This document shows positions 36,201-45,854 of a stretch of 64,000 bases of DNA, piece by piece (within the stretch, counting starts at the first letter, position 1; every line of letters starts with the position of its first letter). The notes beneath the pieces were generated by a model, which saw only the letters and a program-made list of their open reading frames with translations, did not search any database and had not been told where the DNA came from. The position numbers and the translations under genes are program-made. Origin of the DNA: Alteromonas mediterranea DE (GTDB taxonomy: Bacteria; Pseudomonadota; Gammaproteobacteria; Enterobacterales; Alteromonadaceae); assembly GCF_000020585.3 (NCBI RefSeq), contig NC_011138.3:1965136-2029135 (forward strand), given 5' to 3'.

Positions 36201-36667
36201 TTCATCATCCGTTCTTTTTGGCGCTGCCAGTCTTTGTCTTTTAAGGTGTCGCGCTTATCGTGGGCGTGCTTACCTTTAGCTAAGTGAATTTCTAGCTTTA
36301 CCCAACATTTCTTCCAATACATGGAAGTAGCGACAATAGAGTAACCCTGGCGGTCTCGAGCACCCATTAAGCGATCTATTTCACGTTTCTTTAGCAGCAG
36401 TTTGCGGGCGCGCTCTGGTGCAGCAACCACGTGGGTTGAGGCCTGATTCAACGGACTAATTCTACAGCCCACTAAATACGCTTCGGCGTTTTGAATAATA
36501 ATGTACGCGTCAGTGATATTAACTTTACCTGCGCGAATACTTTTAATTTCCCACCCCTGAAGCTCCAGACCTGCTTCGAACTTGTCTTCTAGAAAATAGT
36601 CGTGACGCGCCTTTTTATTTTGCGCGATATTTCCAGAGGTGTTTTTGTTGGCTTTGTTCTTTTTCAT
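36188..36667 (-). CDS. smpB: SsrA-binding protein SmpB
   Basis: RNA-binding partner of tmRNA in ribosome rescue, 159 residues, usual length. The oligonucleotide-binding barrel is recognisable in [27 protein letters not shown] (core HDYFLED and GWEIKSIR), VNITDAYI, and the basic tail [17 protein letters not shown] that folds into the mRNA channel. The tail ends KERMMKHSV. Gene lies 1.7 kb from ssrA with one unrelated gene on the other strand between, and is divergent from ratA-rnfH, the usual neighbour arrangement in gammaproteobacteria. Confidence 0.97.
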   Translation of the reverse strand: MKKNKANKNTSGNIAQNKKARHDYFLEDKFEAGLELQGWEIKSIRAGKVNITDAYIIIQNAEAYLVGCRISPLNQASTHVVAAPERARKLLLKKREIDRLMGARDRQGYSIVATSMYWKKCWVKLEIHLAKGKHAHDKRDTLKDKDWQRQKERMMKHSV

Positions 36668-36812
36668 ACTCGCTATTATACTGATTGTTCGGGGGAATGT
36701 CTTTAGTTGTCATTAATAACTCATATGGGGGCATTTGGTTCAAAACCGAATACAAGCGAAGCAATTTTTCTGTGATACAATGCGGCCAATAGTTTTAATA
36801 GTAGTGGAATCA

Positions 36813-37244
36813 ATGCCAAGTATTCATAGAAGCGCGCTGGTAGCACATAGCGCAGAAGCCATGTTTAACTTAGTAAACGATGTAGCTTCTTACCCTGAGT
36901 TTTTACCAGGTTGTACCGATAGCAAAATTCTCGACACATCTACGCAAAGCATGAAGGCTTCTTTATTAGTGGCCAAGGCAGGTATAAAACAGTGGTTTAC
37001 TACCCACAACGTGTTAGAGCCAGGCAAGAGCATTCAGATGCAACTTATCGATGGGCCGTTTCGCTCACTAACAGGTGGATGGACGTTCTCTGCGCTTTCT
37101 GAAGAGGCCTGCAAAATTGAACTTAATTTAGAGTTCGAATTCAGCAATAAGTTGGCTGAAATGGCGTTTGGAAAAGTGTTTAATAGCTTAGCCACAAGTA
37201 TGGTTACTGCGTTCACTGAGCGTGCTAGGAGCGTTTACGCATGA
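36813..37244 (+). CDS. ratA: RatA/Coq10-family START-domain protein
   Basis: A 143-residue START/Coq10-like lipid-binding protein. In E. coli it has been described both as the ribosome-association toxin RatA (PasT) and as a ubiquinone-linked protein. Motifs: [59 protein letters not shown] at 36813 begins the conserved part; the frame is open 26 codons further upstream. It overlaps rnfH by 4 bases (ATGA). Divergent from smpB, as in E. coli. Confidence 0.93.
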   Translation: MPSIHRSALVAHSAEAMFNLVNDVASYPEFLPGCTDSKILDTSTQSMKASLLVAKAGIKQWFTTHNVLEPGKSIQMQLIDGPFRSLTGGWTFSALSEEACKIELNLEFEFSNKLAEMAFGKVFNSLATSMVTAFTERARSVYA

Positions 37245-37588
37245 GCAATAAACTCATTAATATTGAAGTTGCCTATGCATTGCCCACCAAGCAAGCCATT
37301 GTAGAAGTGGCTATTCACGAAAACGCGACGGTTGAAGAGGGGATTGCTGCTTCAAACATTACCGAGCAGTTTCCAGAAATTGATTTAAAGGCCGCTAAAG
37401 TTGGCATTTGGAGTCGCGTGGTTAAGCTTCGCGATACCCTGTCAGACGGCGATCGTATTGAAATTTATAGACCCCTTATTGCCGACCCGAAAGAGATACG
37501 CAAGCGCAGGGCTGAAAAAGCAAAGGAAGAGGGCAGGGCTGATAAGGTAACGGGCGGGAAAGTAAACCCGCTTAAGGCGAAGTCTTAA
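37241..37588 (+). CDS. rnfH: RnfH-family ubiquitin-like protein
   Basis: A 115-residue beta-grasp protein of the RnfH family (PasI in some E. coli work), paired with ratA. The conserved beginning [20 protein letters not shown] and the ending segment [21 protein letters not shown] are diagnostic. The C-terminus adds a Lys-rich tail of about 20 residues. ATG overlaps the ratA stop (ATGA), so the two are translationally coupled. Biochemical role is not settled. Confidence 0.94.
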   Translation: MSNKLINIEVAYALPTKQAIVEVAIHENATVEEGIAASNITEQFPEIDLKAAKVGIWSRVVKLRDTLSDGDRIEIYRPLIADPKEIRKRRAEKAKEEGRADKVTGGKVNPLKAKS

Positions 37589-37614
37589 TTGCTTTCTAAT
37601 TAACAACAGAAATA

Positions 37615-37644
37615 AAAATGGCCTTCAAATTGAAGGCCATTTTG
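37615..37644. terminator. Bidirectional terminator between rnfH and marR
   Basis: AAAATGGCCTTCA pairs with TGAAGGCCATTTT, giving an A-run and T-run on both sides, between two convergent genes. Confidence 0.88.
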
Positions 37645-37660
37645 TTAAGAAGAATACTAT

Positions 37661-38137
37661 TTAGCTTTTTTCTGAAATGCTGCCTAGTTCCAAGAAAGGT
37701 GAGGCGTCGATGTCTTCTGCATCCATCATGCTAGCGATACGCTGAACGGTTGCTACCATTTGGCTTTGTTCCCATTCTTTTAGCTGAGAAAAGCGCTCAA
37801 CGAAATGCTCTTGTAACGGACGAGGTGCATCCACTACCGCTTCCTTACCGCGTTCGGTTAAGAAAACGCCGACCTTTCTTTTGTCTTGCGTACTTCTAAT
37901 GCGAGTCGCTAAGTCCCGTGATTCTAGCCTATCCAGAATATTGGTAATGGTTGCAGGGCTTAAGTTAATATTCTCTGCAATTTCGCGCACCATAATACCA
38001 GGGCGCTCTTCGATGTTCTGCATAACCAATAGCTGCGGGCCTGTTAGCCCCACGTGTTTGCTTAGCTGCTTGCTGCGTAGGTCTACAGCGCGAATTACGC
38101 GCCGTAGTGCCACTAATAGTTCTTCTTCTTTTCGCAT
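37661..38137 (-). CDS. MarR-family transcriptional regulator
   Basis: A 158-residue winged-helix repressor. The MarR core is clear: LTGPQLLVMQNIEERPGIMV, REIAENINLSPATITNILDRLE (recognition helix), SRDLATRIRSTQDKRKVGVFLTERG (wing with the D-x-R-x3-V pattern), and C-terminal dimer helices. It follows the BCCT transporter gene by 32 bases on the same strand and is probably co-transcribed with it, so it may sense an osmolyte or its breakdown product (inference). No adjacent palindrome was identified with confidence. Confidence 0.9.
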   Translation of the reverse strand: MRKEEELLVALRRVIRAVDLRSKQLSKHVGLTGPQLLVMQNIEERPGIMVREIAENINLSPATITNILDRLESRDLATRIRSTQDKRKVGVFLTERGKEAVVDAPRPLQEHFVERFSQLKEWEQSQMVATVQRIASMMDAEDIDASPFLELGSISEKS

Positions 38138-38169
38138 GTTACTTCCAACAAATGCGCAACCCTTTAGGG

Positions 38170-40140
38170 TTACTTAAGCAAATGAATAAAATGTTGGTGT
38201 TTATGATAGTGATCGATCACGTCATTAATAACCGAAATTTTCGACCAGCCCATAATGTCATAGTTTTGACCACCTTCACTTAGGTGTACTTCGGCGCGAT
38301 AGTACGTGGCCTTTTCGTTTTCGTCCAGTCTTGGTGTGTCAGTTGGACCAAATTCAGGCTGTTCTGTCGACGTTGGATACACCGCATAAACGAATTCCGG
38401 GTCTCCTCCTAATTCCACTGTTAAGGTAAGAGCTTCCTCGGTATCCTCAATTCTTACATCGAATTGCTGTTCTTTAAACTCTTCACCAACTTCAGTCATG
38501 GCAGGTTTAACCACCTTGTTGATGTAGCGTCTTACCGCTTTCTCATCTGGGAAGGTAACAATGTTTTCTAATCGTTCTTTCCAGTTTTTGTCAGAGTCAC
38601 TATGCTGTGGCGAGCCTGCCAGCACCATTAAGCTTTCTCGCTTATAAGATTCTATACGCAGTGCTTTCAATAGCCCGGATATGGCAATAAGCAAGACAAT
38701 AGCAAATGGCAGTGCAGCGGCAATAGTCATGGTTTGAAGTGCACCTAATCCGCCAGCATATAGAAGTATAGAACTCACAATACCTACACCAACTGCCCAG
38801 TAAACACGTTGCCATAGTGGGGTGTTGTTTTCACCGTGTGAACACAGCATGTCGACTACCATTGCGCCTGAATCACACGAGGTTACAAAGAATATAATCA
38901 CCATAAGTACGGCGATAAAGCTCAGTACTGAAGAAAAAGGAAACTGTTCTAAAAATACAAATAGTGCGACGGAGGTATCGTCGTTAACCATTTGAGCAAG
39001 TACATCTTTTCCTTGTACCAAAACTTGGTCGATAGCACCGTTACCGAATATGGTCATCCAAAATAGGGTAAACGCTGAAGGGATAAGTAGTACACCGATA
39101 ACGAATTCGCGAATAGTACGGCCGAATGAAATACGCGCTATAAACAGGCCTACGAAAGGCGCCCATGCTAACCACCAGCCCCAGTAAAAGATGGTCCAGC
39201 CACCAATCCAGTCAGTTTTCTCATAGGTGTATAAGTTAAAAGTGTTTCTCACAATGTCAGACAGGTATGCGCCAGTATTTTGCATAAAGGCCTGTAGCAA
39301 AAATACCGTTGGACCTAAAAACAACACGATTAACAGTAGGATAATAGCCAGCACCATGTTGGTTTCTGAAAGGCGACGAATACCTTTGTCCAGTCCAGTG
39401 GTAACTGAAATTACTGCTAAGCCAACCACACCGGCCATAATGGCAATTTGAACGCCTGTATTAGAAGGCAAACCAAACAAATAGTTAAAGCCAGCATTAA
39501 CTTGCGATGCGCCAAAACCAAGAGACGTTGAAATACCAAATACCGTCGAAGTAACGGCAAATATATCAACCACATGGCCTGGCCAACCGTAAATCCGGTC
39601 GCCGATAAGTGGGTACAGCGCAGAACGAAGCGTTAGAGGTAAGTTCTGTCGGTAGGCAAAGTAGCCGAGTATAAGCGCTACCACTGCATAAATAGCCCAA
39701 GCGTGAATACCCCAATGGAAAAAGGTGGTTTTCATGGCTTCTCGTACGGCGTCTATACTTTCTGCCTGTGCAGTGGGCGGGGCCATAAAGTGCATTAATG
39801 GTTCAGCTACACCAAAGAACATGAGTCCGATACCCATACCTGCAGCAAACAGCATACTAAGCCAAGTGCCAAAGCTAAATTCTGGCGTAGCGTGGTCAGG
39901 GCCCAGTTTAATTTCCCCGTAGCGAGACATCCCTAAATACACTACTGCGAGAACAATAATCGTAACCGTTAATACGTAAAACCAACTACCGTTAGATACG
40001 ATTACATCCTGCAATTTTTGGAAGATACTGTCTGCTAGTTCAGGCGTACCAGCAGCGAAAATCAGTAAACAGATTATTAAGGCAGACGATGTTAAAAACA
40101 CCGGCTTGTTGAGTGGAGATTTATTTTCTGTCTCAGTCAC
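38170..40140 (-). CDS. BCCT-family transporter (BetT-like betaine/choline/carnitine carrier)
   Basis: Inner-membrane sodium- or proton-coupled carrier of 656 residues with 12 spans. Family motifs are GMGIGLMFFGVAEPLMHF, the Trp-rich signature WTIFYWGWWLAWAPFVG followed by FIARISFGRTI, and SCDSGAMVVDML. A C-terminal hydrophilic domain of about 130 residues (from ERLENIVTFPDEK) marks it as BetT-type, where this domain senses osmotic stress. The GTG at 40140 is preferred, with AAGGAA 8 bases upstream; the frame opens six codons earlier with another GTG. Likely osmoprotectant uptake; exact substrate is not readable. Confidence 0.92.
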   Translation of the reverse strand: MTETENKSPLNKPVFLTSSALIICLLIFAAGTPELADSIFQKLQDVIVSNGSWFYVLTVTIIVLAVVYLGMSRYGEIKLGPDHATPEFSFGTWLSMLFAAGMGIGLMFFGVAEPLMHFMAPPTAQAESIDAVREAMKTTFFHWGIHAWAIYAVVALILGYFAYRQNLPLTLRSALYPLIGDRIYGWPGHVVDIFAVTSTVFGISTSLGFGASQVNAGFNYLFGLPSNTGVQIAIMAGVVGLAVISVTTGLDKGIRRLSETNMVLAIILLLIVLFLGPTVFLLQAFMQNTGAYLSDIVRNTFNLYTYEKTDWIGGWTIFYWGWWLAWAPFVGLFIARISFGRTIREFVIGVLLIPSAFTLFWMTIFGNGAIDQVLVQGKDVLAQMVNDDTSVALFVFLEQFPFSSVLSFIAVLMVIIFFVTSCDSGAMVVDMLCSHGENNTPLWQRVYWAVGVGIVSSILLYAGGLGALQTMTIAAALPFAIVLLIAISGLLKALRIESYKRESLMVLAGSPQHSDSDKNWKERLENIVTFPDEKAVRRYINKVVKPAMTEVGEEFKEQQFDVRIEDTEEALTLTVELGGDPEFVYAVYPTSTEQPEFGPTDTPRLDENEKATYYRAEVHLSEGGQNYDIMGWSKISVINDVIDHYHKHQHFIHLLK

Positions 40141-40463
40141 GCAGTAATTTCCTTTCACCTTTGTTTGAATTTAGGTTAATACGTTGAAATATACAGCATG
40201 GAGCACTTTTTATAAACATCAGATGAAATAATTCGATTTGTATGCATTTGTACTGCACTTATCCATCAAACTTAATTTTGGGTGAAGAAAATGCCTTGTT
40301 AATTAGACTTTGGGTTATGTTTTCGCAACTTTAGGTTAATTATTAATCGTTAGAGTAGAAATTAAAATTAGTTGGTGTATTGTAATATATGATCTTTTTG
40401 ATATGTGTATTAACTAAACACAATCCGAAGAAATAAGAAAACAACTGAAGGAAACACACACAA
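40141..40463. other. AT-rich divergent promoter region
   Basis: About 320 very AT-rich bases between the BCCT gene and the TonB receptor gene. They probably carry both promoters. No clear operator, terminator or coding frame was identified. Confidence 0.5.
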
Positions 40464-43175
40464 ATGCGAAAAACTCAGCTTAGCTGTGCAATTGTCGCTG
40501 CACTGGCATCCACCTCTCTGGCGGCGCAGGATACGGGCGCGCCCGCTAAACTTGAAACCATTGAAGTTACCGCCACAAAACGAAGTGAATCAATTCAAGA
40601 CGTACCTGTTGCGGTTTCTGCACTTGACGGAAAAGCGCTAGAAAATCTTGGTATTGATAACTTCCAAGACTACGTAGAGTTTTTACCTAACGTTGTATTC
40701 CAGGGGACGGGCCCAGGCCAAAACGAAATTTACATTCGCGGCGCTGCTACCACCCAATCAAGTATTACCCTTTCATCGGTTCAAGCGCTTCAGCCGTCTG
40801 TCGCTTTCTATCTTGATGAAATGCCTGTTTCCATGGCCGGTCGAAACTTAGATATTTTCGCTACCGATGTAGAGCGTGTAGAAGTACTCCCCGGGCCACA
40901 AGGTACGTTATTCGGCGCCAGCTCACAGGCAGGTACTGTTCGACTTATTACCAATAAACCCGACCATTCTGGTTTCGCCGCTGGTTTTGATACCAGTATT
41001 TCCACCACCAAAGGCGGAGATATGAGCAATACGGTTGAAGCGTACTTTAACGTTACGCCAACCGACAACTTAGCCCTTCGTGTTGCTGCGTATAACGAAA
41101 GCCAAGGTGGTTGGATAGACAATATCGAAAACGATCCTAACAACGGTGGCTACATTGGAAGTGCCGTGGTTATCGACCGTATATCAGGTGGTGCGCTTCA
41201 GGCTCAAGGTATAGACCCAGCCGATATGGATGCACGTCGTGAAATTAACGGCTTTAATCGAAGCGAAGCTGCGGTAGTAACGCCAAGAAACAGTGAGCAT
41301 GTAGAAGATAACTTTAACGATGCGGTTTATTCAGGTGCGCGTTTCGGCTTGTCTTACATTATCAATGAAGATTGGGATTTGTTGGTTCAGCACACCGAGC
41401 AAACGCTCGACACCGAAGGTGTATTTGCATACGACCCAACGGTAGAGGGTGAAAGCTCTGCAATTCGCTTTCAAAGCGATGAAAATTCTGATGAATTCGG
41501 TTTAACAACGTGGACGCTGAACGGCCGCCTTGAAAAACTCGATGTGGTTTACACCGGCGGTTACTTAGATCGCGAAATTGACACCCTTACCGACTACACG
41601 GGTTACACAAACGGTGGTTTGTTTTCGGCATATTACGTGTGTACGCATTATGAAACACCAGATAATCCAGATGACGCACGTTGTCTTGACCCAAGCAAGT
41701 ATTACAAAGAAGACACCACAAGCACTCGTTTAACCCACGAGCTTCGCTTCAGCACAACCATGGATACACCATGGCAGTTAACCGCAGGTGTGTTCTACGA
41801 TGAACAAGAAGTGGGTTCAGTAGGTCAGTTCAAAATTGCTAGCCCCGAGATTTTCGAGAACTTAGCAAGTTCGTGGAACGCGCTTGCAGGCGATCGCGGT
41901 ATTAACAGCGACGGCGGTCCTTTCTCGCCAGAAATCAGTTTTGTTAACGACGTTACCCATACTATTGAGCAAATCGCAGTATTTGGTCAATTGGGTTATG
42001 AAATTACCGACACAGTAACGGCTACCGTTGGTGCTCGCTGGTATCAGATTGATGATATTTACCGTGGTGCAACGTCTACCCGTGACGTAACAAGTCGTTT
42101 AGAAGCCTATGGTCAAGGCGTTTTGGACCCAGCAGTTTACGATGACCTAGGCCTTGACGGTCAAGGTGTTGTAGACGCAATTCAAGACGGTTCTTTAGAT
42201 ATTGGCTTGTTGGGTGACGACGGTGTGTTAACCGTAGACGACACTATCTTTAAATTTGGTCTAGATTGGAAAGTAAACGAAAACGTATTGTTATTCGCAA
42301 ACTATTCAGAAGGTTTCCGACCACCGGTAACCAACCGTTTAGGTGGTGACGCAGCAGCGAATAACACGGGCGCGTTTGCAGATTTCCGCGTGCCGGTTTA
42401 TTCAACCACAGATACCCTTGATAACTATGAAATTGGCCTTAAAGGTGATTTCTTAGACGGTATCTTGCGTGTCAACGCAACCGGTTATTACTCAGAAATT
42501 TCAGACTTGCAGACCTCTCGCTTCGACCCTACCAACATCAGCTTCTTGGTATTTACCGATAACGTAGGAGATGCAGAAGTTAAAGGTATTGATGCAGATA
42601 TAACGTGGTTGGCCTCTGATAACCTTATTATTAACGCAGCGTTCAGCGTGTTAGATACTGAACTAGTCAGTATCAACTCTGAACTTGAAGGCATTGCAGC
42701 AGGGGTTGGGAGCAAATTACCGTACTCTGCAGATTTCTCTGGAAACATTAGTGCTCGTTACTTCTTTGAGCTAGATGGCGGTAAAGAAGGTTTCGTTAAT
42801 GCATCACTTACGTACACTGGCGATCGCCTTGCTGGCATGGTCATGAATGCCTACGCCATGGAAGATGCCACGCGCTTGATTTACGGTACAGGTTCTGGAT
42901 TGAAGATTGAAGACGAAGGTGAAGTGTTTAACGGTGCGACCTACCCAGGCGCAGACGGTGAAACCATTCGCGGTGGTCGTTATATCCAAGAAAGTTACGT
43001 AATTGGTAACGTTTCAGTGGGTATGTCGTATGAAAGCTGGAAAGTTGAAGCGTTTATCGACAATGTTTTCGACAAGTCGGCTATCTTAAATATCGATACC
43101 CAGCAGTACACGCCTAAAGTCGTGACGAATCGTCCACGTACTATCGGCTTACGCTTCTCTTACGATTATTATTAA
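40464..43175 (+). CDS. TonB-dependent outer-membrane receptor
   Basis: A 903-residue outer-membrane transporter. A signal peptide (CAIVAALASTSLAAQ) is followed by the TonB box ETIEVTATKR, the plug (SIQDVPVAVSALDG, NEIYIRGAATTQSS, VERVEVLPGPQGTLFGASS, AGTVRLITNKP) and a large barrel ending in an aromatic residue (FSYDYY). The subclass resembles receptors of sphingomonads and Alteromonadales that are not siderophore-specific. AAGGAAA precedes ATG. The TPR-sulfotransferase gene follows, a pairing often seen for this subclass. Ligand unknown. Confidence 0.92.
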   Translation: MRKTQLSCAIVAALASTSLAAQDTGAPAKLETIEVTATKRSESIQDVPVAVSALDGKALENLGIDNFQDYVEFLPNVVFQGTGPGQNEIYIRGAATTQSSITLSSVQALQPSVAFYLDEMPVSMAGRNLDIFATDVERVEVLPGPQGTLFGASSQAGTVRLITNKPDHSGFAAGFDTSISTTKGGDMSNTVEAYFNVTPTDNLALRVAAYNESQGGWIDNIENDPNNGGYIGSAVVIDRISGGALQAQGIDPADMDARREINGFNRSEAAVVTPRNSEHVEDNFNDAVYSGARFGLSYIINEDWDLLVQHTEQTLDTEGVFAYDPTVEGESSAIRFQSDENSDEFGLTTWTLNGRLEKLDVVYTGGYLDREIDTLTDYTGYTNGGLFSAYYVCTHYETPDNPDDARCLDPSKYYKEDTTSTRLTHELRFSTTMDTPWQLTAGVFYDEQEVGSVGQFKIASPEIFENLASSWNALAGDRGINSDGGPFSPEISFVNDVTHTIEQIAVFGQLGYEITDTVTATVGARWYQIDDIYRGATSTRDVTSRLEAYGQGVLDPAVYDDLGLDGQGVVDAIQDGSLDIGLLGDDGVLTVDDTIFKFGLDWKVNENVLLFANYSEGFRPPVTNRLGGDAAANNTGAFADFRVPVYSTTDTLDNYEIGLKGDFLDGILRVNATGYYSEISDLQTSRFDPTNISFLVFTDNVGDAEVKGIDADITWLASDNLIINAAFSVLDTELVSINSELEGIAAGVGSKLPYSADFSGNISARYFFELDGGKEGFVNASLTYTGDRLAGMVMNAYAMEDATRLIYGTGSGLKIEDEGEVFNGATYPGADGETIRGGRYIQESYVIGNVSVGMSYESWKVEAFIDNVFDKSAILNIDTQQYTPKVVTNRPRTIGLRFSYDYY

Positions 43176-43222
43176 TAGTAAGCTATGATTAATAGTATAA
43201 ATTAATCATGTAAAAGCGTTTA

Positions 43223-43250
43223 AACGGCAGACTTTACGTCTGCCGTTTTC
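43223..43250 (+). terminator. Terminator after the TonB receptor gene
   Basis: AACGGCAGAC pairs perfectly with GTCTGCCGTT around TTTAC; a short T-run follows. It separates the receptor from the TPR-sulfotransferase gene, which then needs its own promoter or read-through. Confidence 0.82.
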
Positions 43251-43339
43251 ATTACTAATGCTTGAAGAATTAGGTACTATTAATTTCATCGAATTAACAG
43301 CACTGCAAACAGGCGCTACTAAGAATTATAACGAAGGCT

Positions 43340-45298
43340 ATGACACCAGAAGATATCCAACATGAAATACGCGCTATTAAACAAGCGCTGCAACGCGCTC
43401 AATTCTTATTAGCCAATGAACGCGTTGATCACCTATTGTCCACGTCGCTTAGCGAGCAGCAACGCTTAGAAGTCCATTATCTTGCAGCGGTTACACATAG
43501 AATGGCAAAGCAATATGATGAGGCCTTTCGTCATATCGACGTACTGCTTTCACTTTCTCCTGATTACGGCAGGGCGTATCAAGAGCTTGCTTATTGTCAT
43601 GAAGCGAAGGGTAACGGTAAAGAAGCGTCGAGCGCGTTTTTTAAAGCAACGCATTTTAATCCCGCGCTGATCAGCAGTTGGAAAAAACTGCTGTCAATTT
43701 ATCAACGTCACAATGATGTCACTGCGGTACAAATGGCAACCAAGCAAATAGCGCACTTGCAGTCGCTACCAGCGCCTGTATTAGGGGCTTACGACCTTAT
43801 GTACGAAAAGCAGTTCGCTGCTGCAGAGCAGGTATGCCGGCAGTTTCTGACCAAGCACAAGCATCACCCCGAAGCAATGATGCTACTTGCTGAAATAGGC
43901 ATGCAACTCAAGGTTTATAGCGACGCTGAGTTTCTTTTAGAAAGCTGTGTTGAGCTTTATCCAGATAATGAAAAAGCAGCCTTAGCCTATCAAAATGTGC
44001 TGTCTAAGTTAGGCAAGTTTCCAGAGGCGGTACAAGTGGCCCGCCAAAGGTTAGAGCATAACCCCACTAGCTTTAGTATAAAAACCAGCTTGGCCCATGC
44101 GCTTGTTGGTGTAGGGCAATTAGATGAGGCCATTACTGTTTACCGTGATGTACTTGCAGAAAACCCGGATAGACCCAAAGTGTGGGTATCGCTTGGCCAT
44201 GCGTTAAAAGCAAAAGGGGATACGCCTGATGCGGTTAGTGCGTACGAAAAGGCCATAGACTATGCCAGTGACTACGGCGACGCCTATTGGAGCCTCGCAA
44301 ACACGAAAACCTATAAGTTTAGTGACGCACTACTTGCGCAAATGTCTGAACAGCTAAACAGCAATGCTATAAAGTTAGAAGATAAAATACATGTGTGCTT
44401 TGCACTAGGTAAAGGGCTTGAAGACCGGGGAGAGGCTAGCAAAGCCTTCAATTATTACCAGCAAGGTAACAGCTTAAAGCGCAGCACCCTTCAATTTGAT
44501 ATTGCAAGGACAGAGGAAGCGCTAAACGCACAGCAGCGCGCTTTCTCAAGTGAAGACTTTAATAAAGTAGAAGGTTGCCAAGCGCCTGACCCTATCTTTA
44601 TTGTCGGCTTGCCGCGTGCAGGCTCAACGTTATTGGAGCAAATTCTCGCGTCACACTCAAAAGTCGATGGCACCATGGAGCTTCACGATATATTGGGCAT
44701 TGCTTCATCGTTAAGTCATCAAAAGACGCCTTATCCATTGAACGTTAATGCGTTAGATGGAGAAACGCTTGAAAAGCTTGGCGCGCGTTATATCGAGCAA
44801 ACTCGTGCTTACCGACAAGGCGCGCCATTGTTCATCGATAAAATGCCCAATAACTTTATTCATATTGGCCTAATTAAGAAGATACTGCCTAACGCTAAAA
44901 TTATCGATGCGCGAAGAAATCCTATGGACTGCTGCTTTAGCGGCTTTAAGCAGCTATTCGGTGAGGGGCAGGAATTTAGTTACTCGCTTTCCGATATTGG
45001 GCGCTATTACAAAGCTTATGAAAAGCTTATGGATCACTGGCACGCGGTGCTGCCGGGGGAGATTCTTACCGTACAGCACGAAGAGGTATTAGACGATTTA
45101 GAAGGCCAAGTCAGACGTATCTTAGATTTTTGTGGGTTAGACTTTGAAGAAGCGTGTTTAGCATTTCACCAAACCAAGCGGGTTATTAAAACGCCGAGTT
45201 CTGAACAGGTTCGCCAACCTATCTACAAAACAGGAATGGGGCAGTGGAAACCTTTTGAGGTATATTTGTCGGCGCTTAAAGAGGCGTTGGGTAAATAA
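43340..45298 (+). CDS. TPR-repeat sulfotransferase-family protein
   Basis: A 652-residue protein in two parts. Residues about 1-380 are tetratricopeptide repeats (for example AVQVARQRLEHNPTSF, AITVYRDVLAENPDRP, AVSAYEKAIDYASDYGDAYW). Residues about 410-650 form a sulfotransferase domain with the PAPS 5'-phosphosulfate loop VGLPRAGSTLLEQILASH and the 3'-phosphate segment DARRNPMDCCFSGFKQLF. The family also includes tyrosyl-protein sulfotransferase-like enzymes. It follows a TonB receptor gene on the same strand. Whether it sulfates a cell component or merely binds PAPS is unknown. Confidence 0.9.
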   Translation: MTPEDIQHEIRAIKQALQRAQFLLANERVDHLLSTSLSEQQRLEVHYLAAVTHRMAKQYDEAFRHIDVLLSLSPDYGRAYQELAYCHEAKGNGKEASSAFFKATHFNPALISSWKKLLSIYQRHNDVTAVQMATKQIAHLQSLPAPVLGAYDLMYEKQFAAAEQVCRQFLTKHKHHPEAMMLLAEIGMQLKVYSDAEFLLESCVELYPDNEKAALAYQNVLSKLGKFPEAVQVARQRLEHNPTSFSIKTSLAHALVGVGQLDEAITVYRDVLAENPDRPKVWVSLGHALKAKGDTPDAVSAYEKAIDYASDYGDAYWSLANTKTYKFSDALLAQMSEQLNSNAIKLEDKIHVCFALGKGLEDRGEASKAFNYYQQGNSLKRSTLQFDIARTEEALNAQQRAFSSEDFNKVEGCQAPDPIFIVGLPRAGSTLLEQILASHSKVDGTMELHDILGIASSLSHQKTPYPLNVNALDGETLEKLGARYIEQTRAYRQGAPLFIDKMPNNFIHIGLIKKILPNAKIIDARRNPMDCCFSGFKQLFGEGQEFSYSLSDIGRYYKAYEKLMDHWHAVLPGEILTVQHEEVLDDLEGQVRRILDFCGLDFEEACLAFHQTKRVIKTPSSEQVRQPIYKTGMGQWKPFEVYLSALKEALGK

Positions 45299-45338
45299 CT
45301 TACAATAGAGTGAATGACCCGCAAATCATTGAATAAAG

Positions 45339-45372
45339 GGGCCTGGTTAATCTTAACCAGGCCCTTTTTTTA
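45339..45372 (+). terminator. Terminator after the sulfotransferase gene
   Basis: GGGCCTGGTTAA pairs with TTAACCAGGCCC and leads directly into TTTTTTT. Confidence 0.93.
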
Positions 45373-45567
45373 TCCAAAGCTTATATCTAGCGCTTTTATC
45401 TACAGTATTCGCTAGCAACGCAGGGCTTCAATGGCTAAGAAGTACACGAGAGCTAAAATATAGCCAAATTTTAAAAATAGTTAATAAACCCATAATCTAA
45501 TCCTTAACCCCTTACGTTTAAATCCTTAGAAGCGTTTTTACCTTACAGAAAGGAGTTAATACGGGGT

Positions 45568-45780
45568 ATGAAAAATCAACACGACAAATCAGACAGTAAG
45601 AAAACGCCCAAAGGTGAGACAAAAGAGGAATCAGGTCACACCAACCAGGTTTCAGAGTCGGAAGCGGAAGCGGCAAGCCCGTACGCTTCGTCAGTAGCCG
45701 GGGAAGAAGACCCAGGCGTTGCACTAGAAGAGTGGGTTAAGAGTAACGGACCGTCTAAATCTAAAGCAGATAAGCCATAG
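45568..45780 (+). CDS. Small acidic disordered protein
   Basis: A 70-residue, strongly hydrophilic frame rich in Glu, Ser, Lys and Ala (EESGHTNQVSESEAEAASP), with no predicted fold except a short amphipathic stretch DPGVALEEWVKSNG. An AAGGAG lies 12 bases before ATG, a little far. No family recognised. It could be a real small protein, since composition is protein-like and the gap would otherwise be empty, but support is limited. Confidence 0.45.
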   Translation: MKNQHDKSDSKKTPKGETKEESGHTNQVSESEAEAASPYASSVAGEEDPGVALEEWVKSNGPSKSKADKP

Positions 45781-45802
45781 TGGATAAGCCAATAAGTGAC
45801 GT

Positions 45803-45846
45803 GTCTCACCAAATCCTAAGAAGAACTTGGTGAGACGAGCTGTTTA
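45803..45846. repeat. Inverted repeat between convergent genes
   Basis: GTCTCACCAA and TTGGTGAGAC form a perfect 10-base stem with a 24-base loop, just after the small acidic ORF and before the end of ppsR. No T-run, so its role in termination is uncertain. Confidence 0.5.
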
Positions 45847-45854
45847 GGGTTGGC

